NCBI RefSeq assembly: GCF_014200455.1
Contig: NZ_JACHBW010000032.1
Location: forward strand, 1 to 51,807
Origin: Paraburkholderia bannensis
Lineage (GTDB): Bacteria > Pseudomonadota > Gammaproteobacteria > Burkholderiales > Burkholderiaceae
Reading direction: 5' to 3'
Length of the DNA stretch: 51,807 nucleotides
Shown: positions 17,228 through 25,531 of the stretch, piece by piece
How positions within the stretch are numbered: the stretch's first letter is position 1
How the letters are laid out: the number at the start of each line of letters is the position of its first letter
Made by a program: the position numbers and the translations under genes
Notes under the pieces: model-generated
What the model was told of the DNA's origin: nothing
Seen by the model: the letters and a program-made list of their open reading frames with translations, nothing else
Database searches by the model: none

Positions 17228-17236
17228 TGCTAGAAT
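17228..17236 (+). promoter_or_regulatory. glmU: Candidate extended -10 promoter of glmU
   Basis: TGCTAGAAT (17228-17236) matches the extended -10 pattern TGnTAnAAT, about 35 bp upstream of the glmU ATG. No good -35 is visible at standard spacing, as is usual with extended -10 promoters. Confidence 0.45.
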
Positions 17237-17270
17237 CGGTCGCTTCATTCTCTCTCAAGTCACCGATGCA

Positions 17271-18632
17271 ATGAACATCGTGATCCTCGCGGCAGGCATG
17301 GGCAAACGCATGCACTCCGCGCTGCCGAAAGTGCTTCACCCTCTCGCCGGTCAGCCGCTTCTCTCACACGTCATCGACACTGCCCGCAGTCTTTCGCCTT
17401 CGCGCCTCGTGGTCGTGATCGGCCATGGCGGCGACGCCGTGCGCGCGGCCGTCGGCGCGCCCGATGTGCAGTTCGCCGTGCAGGAACAGCAGCTTGGCAC
17501 CGGCCATGCGCTCGCGCAGGCGCTGCCGTTGCTCGACCCGAACGTGCCTACGCTCGTGCTCTATGGCGATGTGCCGCTTACGCGCGCCTCCACGCTCAAG
17601 CGTCTGACCGACGCCGCCGGCGCAAACGCCTACGGCATCCTCACGGTGACGCTCGATAACCCCACGGGTTATGGGCGCATCGTGCGCGGCGCGACCGGCT
17701 CGGTGATCCGCATCGTCGAGCAGAAAGACGCCACCGACGACGAACGTCTGATCGACGAGATCAACACCGGCATCGTCGTCACGCCGACCGCGCCGCTGGC
17801 GGGCTGGCTCGCGGCGCTCGGCAACGACAACGCGCAGGGCGAGTATTACCTTACCGATGTCGTCGAAGCGGCCATCAAGGCCGGGCATGCGGTCGTTACG
17901 GCCCAGCCCGACGAGGAATGGGAAACGCTCGGCGTGAACAGCAAGCAGCAACTCGCGGAACTCGAACGCGTCTATCAGCGCAACGCAGCCGATTCGCTGC
18001 TGGTGGCGGGCGTGACGCTCGCCGATCCGGCGCGCTTCGATCTGCGCGGCGCGATCAGCTGCGGGCGCGATGTGTTCATCGACGTGAACTGTGTGTTCGA
18101 AGGCAGCGTGACGCTTGGCGACAACGTGCGTATCGGCCCGAACTGCGTGATCCGCGATGCGGTGATCGGCGCGGGCACGCGGGTGGACGCCTACACGCAT
18201 ATCGAAAGCGCGAAGGTGGGCGCGAACGCGGTGCTCGGCCCCTACGCGCGACTGCGCCCCGGCGCGCAACTCGCCGACGAAGTCCACGTGGGCAATTTCG
18301 TCGAGGTGAAGAACGCCAACATTGGCGTGGGCTCGAAGGCGAATCACCTGAGCTACGTGGGCGACGCCGATGTGGGCGCGGGCGTGAACATCGGCGCGGG
18401 CACCATCACCTGCAACTACGACGGCGCGAACAAGCATCGCACCGTGATCGAGGATCAGGTGTTCGTCGGCTCCGATACACAACTGGTTGCGCCGGTGCGC
18501 GTGGGCCGCGGCGTGACCATCGCGGCGGGCACCACCGTCTGGAAGGACGTGGCCGAAGGCGCGCTCGTCCTCAACGAAAAGACCCAGATCGAAAAGACCG
18601 GCTACGTCCGGCCGGTGAAAAAGAAGAGCTGA
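17271..18632 (+). CDS. glmU: Bifunctional GlcNAc-1-P uridyltransferase / GlcN-1-P acetyltransferase
   Basis: 453 aa, the normal GlmU length. The N-terminal pyrophosphorylase domain starts MNIVILAAGMGKRM with the LxxGxGxxM nucleotide loop and contains QLGTGHALAQA and LYGDVPLT. The C-terminal half (from about residue 250) is a left-handed beta-helix of hexapeptide repeats, including IGPNCVIRDAVIGAGT and NFVEVKNANIGVGSKANHLSYVGDA, the acetyl-CoA/GlcN-1-P site. It makes UDP-GlcNAc for peptidoglycan and LPS. It sits 77 bp before glmS, which makes the substrate GlcN-6-P; only glmM is absent from the set. Confidence 0.97.
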   Translation: MNIVILAAGMGKRMHSALPKVLHPLAGQPLLSHVIDTARSLSPSRLVVVIGHGGDAVRAAVGAPDVQFAVQEQQLGTGHALAQALPLLDPNVPTLVLYGDVPLTRASTLKRLTDAAGANAYGILTVTLDNPTGYGRIVRGATGSVIRIVEQKDATDDERLIDEINTGIVVTPTAPLAGWLAALGNDNAQGEYYLTDVVEAAIKAGHAVVTAQPDEEWETLGVNSKQQLAELERVYQRNAADSLLVAGVTLADPARFDLRGAISCGRDVFIDVNCVFEGSVTLGDNVRIGPNCVIRDAVIGAGTRVDAYTHIESAKVGANAVLGPYARLRPGAQLADEVHVGNFVEVKNANIGVGSKANHLSYVGDADVGAGVNIGAGTITCNYDGANKHRTVIEDQVFVGSDTQLVAPVRVGRGVTIAAGTTVWKDVAEGALVLNEKTQIEKTGYVRPVKKKS

Positions 18633-18709
18633 ACCGCAGGACATTTCGGGCGGCGCGGGCAAACATCCCGCCTCGCCGCTCCGCCTCTCATTGCAAAGGA
18701 TCGAACTCC

Positions 18710-20539
18710 ATGTGCGGCATCGTCGGCGCAGTAGCGCAACGTAATATCGTTCCCGTTCTTATCGAAGGGCTGCGGCGGCTCGAATACCGCGGCTACGACT
18801 CGTGCGGCGTGGCCACTGTCACGGCGGCGGGTCCGCAGCGCGTACGCAGCGTCTCGCGCGTGGCCGAACTCGACGAGCAGGTGCGCGAGGCACACTTCGA
18901 AGGCGTGACCGGCATCGCGCATACGCGCTGGGCCACCCACGGCGCGCCCACGGTCAACAACGCACACCCGATCTTCTCGCGCGACGCGATGGCGATCGTG
19001 CACAACGGCATCATCGAGAACTACGAAGCGCTGCGCGAAATGCTGCGCGCCAAGGGCTACGAGTTCGTCTCGCAGACCGACACCGAAGTCATCGCCCACC
19101 TGATCCATAGCCTCTACAAGGGCGATCTGTTCACCGCGGTGCGCGAAGCCGTGCAGCAGCTCGCGGGCGCGTATGCGATTGGCGTGGTGCACAAGGACCA
19201 GCCGCATGTGGTGGTGGGCGCGCGCGCGGGTTCGCCGCTCGTGGTGGGCTATGGCGAGGGCGAGCACTTCCTCGCTTCGGACGGCCTGGCGATCGCGGGC
19301 AGCGCGAGCCGCATCAGCTATCTGGAAGAAGGCGACGTCTGCGAGATCTCGCTCGAAGGCGTGCGTATCGCCGATCGCGCGGGCAACGCCGTCACGCGCG
19401 AACAGCGCGACGTGCAGGCGTACGGCGGCTACGGCGACGCGGTGGACCTCGGCCCGTATCGCCACTACATGCAGAAGGAAATCTTCGAGCAGCCGCGAGC
19501 GATCGCCGATACGATCCCCGCCGCCGACGAAGCGTTCGACCCGGTGCTGTTCGGCGAGAACGCCGACGAAGTCTTCAAGGGCATCGACAGCATCCTGATC
19601 CTCGCCTGCGGCACCAGCTACTACGCGGGCCTCACGGCCAAGTACTGGCTTGAAACGGTCGCGAAGATCCGCACCGATGTGGAAATCGCCAGCGAATACC
19701 GTTACCGCGAATCGGTGCCCAACCCGCGCTCGCTGGTCGTGACGATTTCGCAGTCGGGCGAAACCGCCGACACGCTCGCCGCGCTCAAGCATGCGCAATC
19801 GCTTGGCATGGAGCACACGCTGGCCGTGTGCAATGTGGCGACCAGCGCGATGGTGCGCCTCACCGAATTCAAGTTCCTCACGCACGCGGGCCGCGAAATC
19901 GGCGTGGCGTCGACCAAGGCATTCACCACGCAGTTGGTGGGCCTGTTCATCCTCGCGGTGACGCTGGGCAAGCTGCGCGGCCACGTGAGCGCGGAGCAGG
20001 AAGCCACCTATCTGAAGCTGCTGCGCCACCTGCCGGCGGCGCTCAACGGCGTGCTGGCGCTGGAGCCGCAGATCATCGCGTGGTCGGAAGAGTTCGCGCG
20101 CAAGGAAAACGCGCTGTTCCTCGGTCGCGGCCTGCATTACCCGATCGCACTCGAAGGCGCGCTCAAGCTCAAGGAAATCTCCTACATCCACGCGGAAGCC
20201 TATCCGGCGGGCGAGCTCAAGCACGGCCCGCTCGCGCTGGTGACGGAAGCGATGCCGGTGGTGACGGTCGCGCCGAACGACGCGCTGCTCGAAAAGCTCA
20301 AGTCGAACATGCAGGAAGTGCGTGCGCGCGGCGGCCAGCTTTACGTGTTCGCCGATGCCGATACGCATATCACGAGCGAAGAGGGCATTCACGTGATCCG
20401 CATGCCGGAACACTATGGGCTGCTCTCGCCGATCCTGCATGTGGTGCCGCTGCAGATGCTGGCGTATCACACGGCCAGCGCGCGTGGCACCGATGTGGAC
20501 AAGCCGCGTAACCTCGCGAAATCCGTGACGGTCGAATAA
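18710..20539 (+). CDS. glmS: Glutamine--fructose-6-phosphate aminotransferase (isomerizing)
   Basis: 609 aa from ATG at 18710. The protein starts MCGIVGAVAQ, whose Cys2 becomes the N-terminal nucleophile after Met removal. The glutaminase domain has RRLEYRGYDSCG and GIAHTRWATHG; two SIS sugar-isomerase domains follow, with CGTSYYAG, ISQSGETADTL and STKAFTTQL. The C-terminus ends AKSVTVE, the canonical GlmS tail. It makes GlcN-6-P from fructose-6-P and glutamine, feeding GlmU next door. Length matches the family. Confidence 0.98.
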   Translation: MCGIVGAVAQRNIVPVLIEGLRRLEYRGYDSCGVATVTAAGPQRVRSVSRVAELDEQVREAHFEGVTGIAHTRWATHGAPTVNNAHPIFSRDAMAIVHNGIIENYEALREMLRAKGYEFVSQTDTEVIAHLIHSLYKGDLFTAVREAVQQLAGAYAIGVVHKDQPHVVVGARAGSPLVVGYGEGEHFLASDGLAIAGSASRISYLEEGDVCEISLEGVRIADRAGNAVTREQRDVQAYGGYGDAVDLGPYRHYMQKEIFEQPRAIADTIPAADEAFDPVLFGENADEVFKGIDSILILACGTSYYAGLTAKYWLETVAKIRTDVEIASEYRYRESVPNPRSLVVTISQSGETADTLAALKHAQSLGMEHTLAVCNVATSAMVRLTEFKFLTHAGREIGVASTKAFTTQLVGLFILAVTLGKLRGHVSAEQEATYLKLLRHLPAALNGVLALEPQIIAWSEEFARKENALFLGRGLHYPIALEGALKLKEISYIHAEAYPAGELKHGPLALVTEAMPVVTVAPNDALLEKLKSNMQEVRARGGQLYVFADADTHITSEEGIHVIRMPEHYGLLSPILHVVPLQMLAYHTASARGTDVDKPRNLAKSVTVE

Positions 20540-20573
20540 GGTCGAGCCTGTCTGCTGGTTGTGCAAAAACGCG

Positions 20574-20604
20574 AAGCGCCGGATAAAAATCCGGCGCTTT
20601 TTTC
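20574..20604 (+). terminator. Rho-independent terminator after glmS
   Basis: AAGCGCCGGAT (20574-20584) pairs perfectly with ATCCGGCGCTT (20589-20599), closed by an AAAA loop and followed by a T-run. Confidence 0.88.
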
Positions 20605-21005
20605 ATGTGCGCGCACGTATTGGCCGCGCTGGAATGCGTTGCGCGTACAAGATTTTCAGATAAGCGTGCCTCGCACCGCCGTCGATGTGCGTCAGGGCAA
20701 ACTGACAAGCGCGCTGAGCCGCTTGATGGTGGTGTCCGGCAGCTCTCCCCAGCTCAAGGCCGACAGCCCATTCAAGGGCCTCCAGATGCAACTGAAAGGC
20801 ACCGGGAACCGCATCGTCGTGGCGCGCGGCTTTCAGCTCCCGCCGAATTTCAGCGGTGATGTATTGACCAGTCGGGATGACGCCTGCAATCGTGCCAGCA
20901 GCGATCGTTGTCCCCGCCTTCATCGCCTTAGCCACAGGCATATGCTGGCCGAAACGTGGCGTCATAATGGCGCGGATCGAATCGAGTATCGAGAAGGCGC
21001 TATTT
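20605..21005. other. Approximately 400-bp stretch between glmS and the sirtuin, origin unclear
   Basis: Both strands are partly open. A plus-strand frame (about 20630-20880) reads protein-like, with SPFKGLQMQLKG and NRIVVARGF; a minus-strand frame ending near 20603 is also open. Neither has a good ribosome site or a family I recognise, and the plus frame breaks about 20880. Possibly a decayed gene; nothing definite can be called. Confidence 0.2.
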
Positions 21006-21779
21006 ATGCAACTAACCGAACAACATGGCAAGCATCAGCAACAGTCTGCAGCGCGATTGCCCCGCCTCTACGTCTTCTCCGGCGCAGGGCTTTCAGCAGA
21101 GAGCGGCATTTCGACCTTTCGCACTGGCGACGGCATCTGGACCCACACCAGCATCGATGAAGTCTGCAACTACCACACATGGCGTCGCAACCGTGCTGCC
21201 GTGTTCCGCTTCTACAACCAGCGCATCGCCGAATGCTCGGGCGCGCAGCCCAACGACGCCCATCGTCTGCTGGCGCACTGGCAAGACAGCTGGGGCTCGG
21301 AGCGCGTGCATCTGATCACGCAGAACATCGACGGCTTGCTGGAGCAGGCTGGTGCGCGTCAGGTGACGCATCTGCACGGCGACATGATCTCGCTGCTTTG
21401 CACCGACTGCGAGTACCGCTTTCCGGCCGGTAGCGCCGGCCTGGACGCGAATGCTTCGTGTCCGTCCTGCGGCCAGGTCGAGAGCGTCAAACCCGGCGTG
21501 GTGTTCTTCAACGAGGCCGCGCCTGAGTACGAGACCCTCTGGCGCATCCAGCAGGCGATGAGCGACGACGATATTTTTATCGCCATCGGCACGTCGTTCG
21601 AGGTGATTCCGCCGGAGCGTCTGCTGCCGCCCTCACGTTATGGCCGCCATGCGCGCAACGTCCTCGTCGATCCTGCACCAAGCCGCACGGAGTTCTTTGG
21701 CGTGGTCGAGCAGGAACCGGCAACCGTCGGCCTGAGCAAGCTCGAACCGTCGATCACACAGATGATGAACGGCGTCTAA
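21006..21779 (+). CDS. SIR2-family NAD-dependent protein deacylase (CobB-like)
   Basis: 257 aa from ATG at 21006, chosen over ATG 20967 because a GAGAAGG ribosome site precedes it. It has the NAD motif VFSGAGLSAESGISTFR, TQNIDGLLEQAG, HLHGD with the catalytic His, and four Zn cysteines as CTDC and CPSC. The stretch RFYNQRI supplies a Y-x-x-R pair that, in CobB and SIRT5 (class III), recognises acidic acyl groups, so desuccinylase/demalonylase activity is plausible in addition to deacetylation. It has no obvious partner gene. The class III reading follows from the motif only. Confidence 0.9.
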   Translation: MQLTEQHGKHQQQSAARLPRLYVFSGAGLSAESGISTFRTGDGIWTHTSIDEVCNYHTWRRNRAAVFRFYNQRIAECSGAQPNDAHRLLAHWQDSWGSERVHLITQNIDGLLEQAGARQVTHLHGDMISLLCTDCEYRFPAGSAGLDANASCPSCGQVESVKPGVVFFNEAAPEYETLWRIQQAMSDDDIFIAIGTSFEVIPPERLLPPSRYGRHARNVLVDPAPSRTEFFGVVEQEPATVGLSKLEPSITQMMNGV

Positions 21780-21870
21780 CCGTCGAACCGATCATCGATC
21801 CGATGGTGTTCGCATCGTCTTCATGGCGTGCTGGCTTGATCGCTGCACGCTTTTTTTACGCCCTCTGCCC

Positions 21871-22374
21871 ATGAATATTTCCAGACAGATCGCCGGTTTT
21901 CTGAAATCGCGCGAGCTCGTGCTTGCGAGCCTCGAAACCTGCACCGCCGGGACGATCGCGGCAGCGCTTGCCGATCTGCCGGGCGCCGCTGTGAGCCTCG
22001 ATATCGGCATCGTTGTGCATTCGGCGCGTGCGCTGGCGGCGTGGCCCGATGAGCAGGCTCAGCGAGACGCCAGCGAAGCCGTCAGCGAATCGCGCGCGCG
22101 AGCGGTTGCCGAGGCCTTGCTCGCGCAACGCGCGGGGCACGCGACTGTCGCGCTGGCGAGTCTCGGATGGCTCGCACCGGAAGAGGGCTGCAGCACGCCC
22201 GTCGCGCATTGTTTTGCGTGGGCATGCAGGGATCGTGGCGAGGTGGTCTCGGCGAGCGAGACGGTACTTTTTTCGGGACGTCGCACAGAGGTCAGTCGAT
22301 CGATAGCACGACGCGCATTGCTTGGTCTGCCACGGTTCGTCGATTCTGTTTTCGCGCGTGAGCGCGCGGGATAA
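21871..22374 (+). CDS. CinA C-terminal-like (PncC/NMN amidase-like) protein, degenerate
   Basis: 167 aa from ATG at 21871. ASLETCTAGTIAAALADLPGAA corresponds to the CinA signature with ESCTGG, but the second Gly is replaced by Ala, Ser by Thr, and the following GFVTYSN-type strand is altered to IGIVVHSARAL. ATVALASLGWLAPEEG resembles the later A.TGIAGP block but lacks GIAGP. The fold is probably retained while the nicotinamide-mononucleotide amidase activity is doubtful. Downstream comes an AT-rich non-coding segment. Confidence 0.6.
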   Translation: MNISRQIAGFLKSRELVLASLETCTAGTIAAALADLPGAAVSLDIGIVVHSARALAAWPDEQAQRDASEAVSESRARAVAEALLAQRAGHATVALASLGWLAPEEGCSTPVAHCFAWACRDRGEVVSASETVLFSGRRTEVSRSIARRALLGLPRFVDSVFARERAG

Positions 22375-22744
22375 GCAAAGCGGCAGCGGTGCGCGTGCGT
22401 TATCCATTTGGGTTTACTTATATTTATATGTAAACGTAATAGTAGTTAACAAGCACCGCCCTTTCCTGTGGATAACACGGTATTTCTCATTGGTATCAAT
22501 CCGATGCGATCAGGACAGCCATGCGGACAATTCCTGTACGCAGAATGGGCTTCGAGGATAACTTTTTACTGTTTACCGGAAAGCCGGACTTATCAAGAAC
22601 TGATCCACAGTTCATCCGTGGGGGTTTCCCCAGCTTATTCAGAGCTTGCCGTGGATAAGTCGTGCGCCATTACTCAAGTGCGAGGCGAAAAAAAGCGCCG
22701 CCCGCAGGCGACGCCATCTCACGATCCAGCGACCTTGGTAGTGC
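22375..22744. other. 370-bp AT-richer intergenic region with a cluster of DnaA-box-like 9-mers
   Basis: No believable ORF. It contains one perfect DnaA box (TGTGGATAA, 22467-22475, minus orientation) and three one- or two-mismatch relatives: TTATCCATT (22400-22408), TGATCCACA (22601-22609) and CGTGGATAA (22650-22658). An inverted repeat GTTTAC-N12-GTAAAC lies at 22412-22435 in an AT-rich patch. This could be a DnaA-titration or regulatory region. It does not look like oriC, as dnaA, dnaN, parAB and rep are absent from the window. Confidence 0.4.
22688..22714 (-). terminator. Rho-independent terminator of the lpxO-like gene
   Basis: On the minus strand GCGTCGCC pairs with GGCGGCGC (one T-G wobble; 22714-22695) and is followed by seven Ts (22694-22688). 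Confidence 0.7.
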
Positions 22745-23647
22745 TCAACGCCAGAAGATCGCCAGCGCAATCCCGCCGAACAGCACCCACTTCACGATGT
22801 AGTAGACGGTGCGGTTCCACGCCTTCAGGCGCTTGCCCGCAAGGCGTACCGAATAGACATGGCGGAACACGCGATTGAGGCCGCCGGTGCGGTCGCCGGT
22901 TTCGTTGGGCGAGGCCGCGGCGCGCATCAAGACCTCGCCCGCCTTGCTCATGATCGATTGCGCCCAGCGATATTTCATCGGCCGTTCGATATCGCAGAAC
23001 AGGATGATGCGGTCCTGCTGCGTCCTGTTCATCGCATGATGCAGATAGGTCTCGTCGAACACGACGTCCTCGCCGTCGCGCCACGAATACGCAATCTCGT
23101 CGACGACGATCGCGCAACGGTCGTCATTGGGCGTAATCAGGCCCAGGTGGTAGCGCAGCGAACCCGCGAAGGGATCGCGGTGCGGGTTGAGCGAGCTGTT
23201 TGCCGGCAGCATCGCGAACATCGCTGCTTTGACGGACGGAATACGCTGGAGAATTGCGATGGAGCGCGGACAAAGCGCTGCCGCCGATGGGTGCGGATTG
23301 TCGTACCACTTCAGATAAAAACGCTTCCAGCCAGTACGAAAAAACGAATTAAAGCCGATGTCGTTATACGTTTGCGAAGCCTGAATACGGCTGGCTTCCT
23401 GAAGCGCGAGCGCTTCTTCGCGAAAAGTCCGCCATTCCGATTTGAGCAGCGCGAGTTCGGGAAAATGTTTCGTCTCGATATAGGGCGTATCAGGCACTTT
23501 CGAAAAGAAATAGGCGAAGCAGTTCAGCGGCGCCATAAAGGTCGAATGGTCGCCGAGTTGCCGGAAGAAGCTGCCGTGACGTGCCTTGCCGCGCCAATGC
23601 GTATACACAGCGCAAAGCAGGAAGAGAATCAGAACGATCCAACGCAT
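22745..23647 (-). CDS. lpxO: Aspartyl/asparaginyl beta-hydroxylase family protein, LpxO-like lipid A hydroxylase
   Basis: 300 aa. An N-terminal membrane span (MRWIVLILFLLCAVYTHW) is followed by the cytoplasmic hydroxylase domain and a hydrophobic C-terminal helix (YYIVKWVLFGGIALAIF), as in LpxO. Iron/2-oxoglutarate residues are the HRDPFAGSLRYHLGL block (HxD) and the later FDETYLHHAMNRTQQDRIILF with the distal His and the Arg. LpxO adds a 2-hydroxyl to a secondary acyl chain of lipid A at the inner membrane. The symbol rests on family similarity; other Asp/Asn hydroxylases share these motifs. A perfect 8-bp hairpin lies in its leader. Confidence 0.8.
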   Translation of the reverse strand: MRWIVLILFLLCAVYTHWRGKARHGSFFRQLGDHSTFMAPLNCFAYFFSKVPDTPYIETKHFPELALLKSEWRTFREEALALQEASRIQASQTYNDIGFNSFFRTGWKRFYLKWYDNPHPSAAALCPRSIAILQRIPSVKAAMFAMLPANSSLNPHRDPFAGSLRYHLGLITPNDDRCAIVVDEIAYSWRDGEDVVFDETYLHHAMNRTQQDRIILFCDIERPMKYRWAQSIMSKAGEVLMRAAASPNETGDRTGGLNRVFRHVYSVRLAGKRLKAWNRTVYYIVKWVLFGGIALAIFWR

Positions 23648-23720
23648 TGCTTACTCGTAAAAAACATTGCCTGACGAAATTTTACGAGTAGTTACGATAT
23701 TCTGTCGGTAAGCCCGCCAT

Positions 23721-23742
23721 CCCATGACAGGAGAGTCATGGG
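23721..23742 (-). other. Hairpin in the leader of the lpxO-like gene
   Basis: CCCATGAC (23721-23728) pairs perfectly with GTCATGGG (23735-23742). In the minus-strand leader the 6-nt loop reads TCTCCT, complementary to a Shine-Dalgarno sequence. No T-run follows on either strand, so it is not a typical terminator. It lies 74-95 nt before the ATG at 23647. Confidence 0.35.
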
Positions 23743-23852
23743 GTTCTTACATCCAGCGTAAATGGCTTTTGTTGAAATCGCTGTGAAGGGTTGCTCGATC
23801 ACCCAGGCATGCGATCAATAGCAATGGCAATAGCCGATTTAAACAGACAAAT

Positions 23853-24815
23853 TCAGGCGGATTCGACTGGTTGTTTCGCACTAATCGCTTGCGCGTCGGT
23901 TGGCGCATCGTCGCGATTGCGCGCGGCGGGGAGCAACTGGCAGGCGAGCAGACCGGCGAGCATCAGCGCGCAGCCGGTAAGCGCACGCGTGGATAGCGTC
24001 TCGCCCAGCGCGGCCCAGCCCGCGATCGCCGCGAACACGCCTTCCATGCTGAAGATGACGGCGGCATGGGCGGGCGCAGCGTCGCGCTGCGCGACCACCT
24101 GGATCGTATAGCCGACGCCCACGGACATCGCGCCGCCGTAAATAATGGCGGGCGCGGCGCGCGCAATGTCGGCGAGGCGCAGCGGTTCGAAGCCGATGGC
24201 AACGGCCAGACAAGCCGCGCCGCAGGCGATGAACTGCACGATCGACAGCGCGAGCGGGTCGTGGCGCGGTGCGTAGTGGCCCACGAGCATCACCTGGATC
24301 GAGATCACGATTGCGCAGCCTAGCTGATACCAGTCGCCGTACATGATCGAAAAATGCTCGTTGATACTCAGCAGATAGAGACCGGCGGCGGCCAGCGCCG
24401 CGCCGATCCACGTGCCCGCGCCGGTGCGGTGGCGCAGCAGCACGCCTAGCATCGGCACGATCACCACGTAAAGCGAGCTGATGAAGCCCGCATTGGCGAT
24501 CTTCGTGTAGCGCAAGCCGATCTGCTGGAGCGAGATCGCCACGGACAGCACGAGGCCGAGCACCACGCCGTCGCGGATCAGGGCTGCGTCGAAGCCGTGC
24601 GCAGCGCGTTTTTGCGCACCGCGCGAACCGCGTCGTGTCGCGAATACGAATGCCGAAACGATCCCCGCGCCCAGCAGGAAGCGCAGGCCGGTGAAGAGGA
24701 ACGGGCCGATGGCATCCAGGCTCAGCCGCTGGGCGACGAACGCGGAACCCCAGATCATGGCGGCCGCGAGCATCAGCAGGTTAGCGCGCAAATGTTGGCG
24801 GGAAGTCGGGTTCAA
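23853..24815 (-). CDS. DMT-superfamily (EamA) permease
   Basis: 320 aa with about ten hydrophobic segments arranged as two EamA repeats. Family features are LMLAAAMIWGSAFVAQR in the first helix, the start of repeat 2 around the ACAIVISIQVMLVGHY segment, and the late EGVFAAIAGWAALGETLSTRALTGCALMLAGLL, with the conserved Glu in the penultimate part. It probably exports or imports small metabolites at the inner membrane; the substrate is unknown. No operon partner. No strong terminator was noticed after it. Confidence 0.9.
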   Translation of the reverse strand: MNPTSRQHLRANLLMLAAAMIWGSAFVAQRLSLDAIGPFLFTGLRFLLGAGIVSAFVFATRRGSRGAQKRAAHGFDAALIRDGVVLGLVLSVAISLQQIGLRYTKIANAGFISSLYVVIVPMLGVLLRHRTGAGTWIGAALAAAGLYLLSINEHFSIMYGDWYQLGCAIVISIQVMLVGHYAPRHDPLALSIVQFIACGAACLAVAIGFEPLRLADIARAAPAIIYGGAMSVGVGYTIQVVAQRDAAPAHAAVIFSMEGVFAAIAGWAALGETLSTRALTGCALMLAGLLACQLLPAARNRDDAPTDAQAISAKQPVESA

Positions 24816-25185
24816 GGGAATGTAGACCGGTTAAGCGAGAAATTCGGGGAAATCCGCAGCAATCAGCGGCAAGCAGCCGTCATCGGGGTAATCCGGGTAA
24901 TGCGGGAATGCGCGGCGGGATTGCGCGCCGACGGGTAATCCCGTGGGCATAGAACGCGGAATCGGCGGGGCGAACAACCGTGCGGAATCCAGATCGTATC
25001 CGAATTGAAAGGCGGTTGTCTCCCAGAAAATACACCCATCCGAATGCGGATGACAAAGCGCTGACGCTGCGTAATACTGCTTCGCGCGAAACGGCTGCCC
25101 AGATCGGCCAGCGGACCGTCTCGCGACTTCTCGCTATTCAATTCACAACGTGCCGGTCATATTTGTCAGGTTTGGGGAACAACAG
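24816..25185. other. 370-bp intergenic region with iterated GGTAATCC motifs
   Basis: No supported ORF. Between about 24845 and 24950 short related blocks recur: GGGGAAATCC, GGGGTAATCC, GGGTAATGCGGG and CGGGTAATCCCG. They might be a regulator's array or plain repeat drift. The rest leads into the promoter region of the small secreted protein at 25186. Confidence 0.3.
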
Positions 25186-25407
25186 ATGAACAAGATTCTC
25201 GCCTCGCTTATCGCAGCATCCGTCGCACTGATTTCGGTTCAGGCTCTGGCTCAAGATGCATCGGGCGCAGCCGCAACGGCTCCGGCAGCCAGCGCACCGG
25301 CCAAGGCCAAGAAGTCGCACAAGAAGCTCAAGCATCACGGCAAGCGTGCGGCAGTTTCGGACGCCGCATCGGCAGCCGGCACGAGCGACAAGGGCACGCA
25401 GAACTAA
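25186..25407 (+). CDS. Small secreted Ala/Lys-rich protein
   Basis: 73 aa from ATG at 25186; in-frame ATG-like starts upstream lack the signal peptide. A Sec signal peptide (MNKILASLIAASVALISVQALA, cleavage after ALA) leaves a mature chain of about 50 residues that is Ala-rich and then strongly basic (KAKKSHKKLKHHGKR). Small alanine/lysine/histidine-rich exported proteins of this kind are common in Burkholderiaceae and lack a defined function; a cell-envelope or nucleic-acid-binding role could be imagined. A strong bidirectional terminator follows at 25455. Confidence 0.8.
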   Translation: MNKILASLIAASVALISVQALAQDASGAAATAPAASAPAKAKKSHKKLKHHGKRAAVSDAASAAGTSDKGTQN

Positions 25408-25454
25408 AGCGTCCCGGCGATCCGGTCCGATTACCCATATCGGCCGGCGCAGAG

Positions 25455-25492
25455 AAAAAAGCCAGCGTGAATCACTTCACGCTGGCTTTTTT
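25455..25492. terminator. Bidirectional rho-independent terminator
   Basis: A-run, GCCAGCGTGA (25461-25470), loop ATCACT, TCACGCTGGC (25477-25486), then T-run. Both strands give a stem plus U-run, ending the 25186 gene and the convergent 25813 gene. Confidence 0.92.
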
Positions 25493-25531
25493 CTTTCCAA
25501 CCGCGCTATTCAGCGCGGCTCAGGCATTGAC

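Noticed and set aside
18602..20566. 654-codon open frame opposite glmS
   Set aside because: Antisense shadow of a conserved enzyme, rich in Arg/His/Val.
22400..22658. Chromosomal replication origin
   Set aside because: Few boxes, no dnaA/dnaN/gyrB or parAB/rep genes nearby and no long AT-rich unwinding region.
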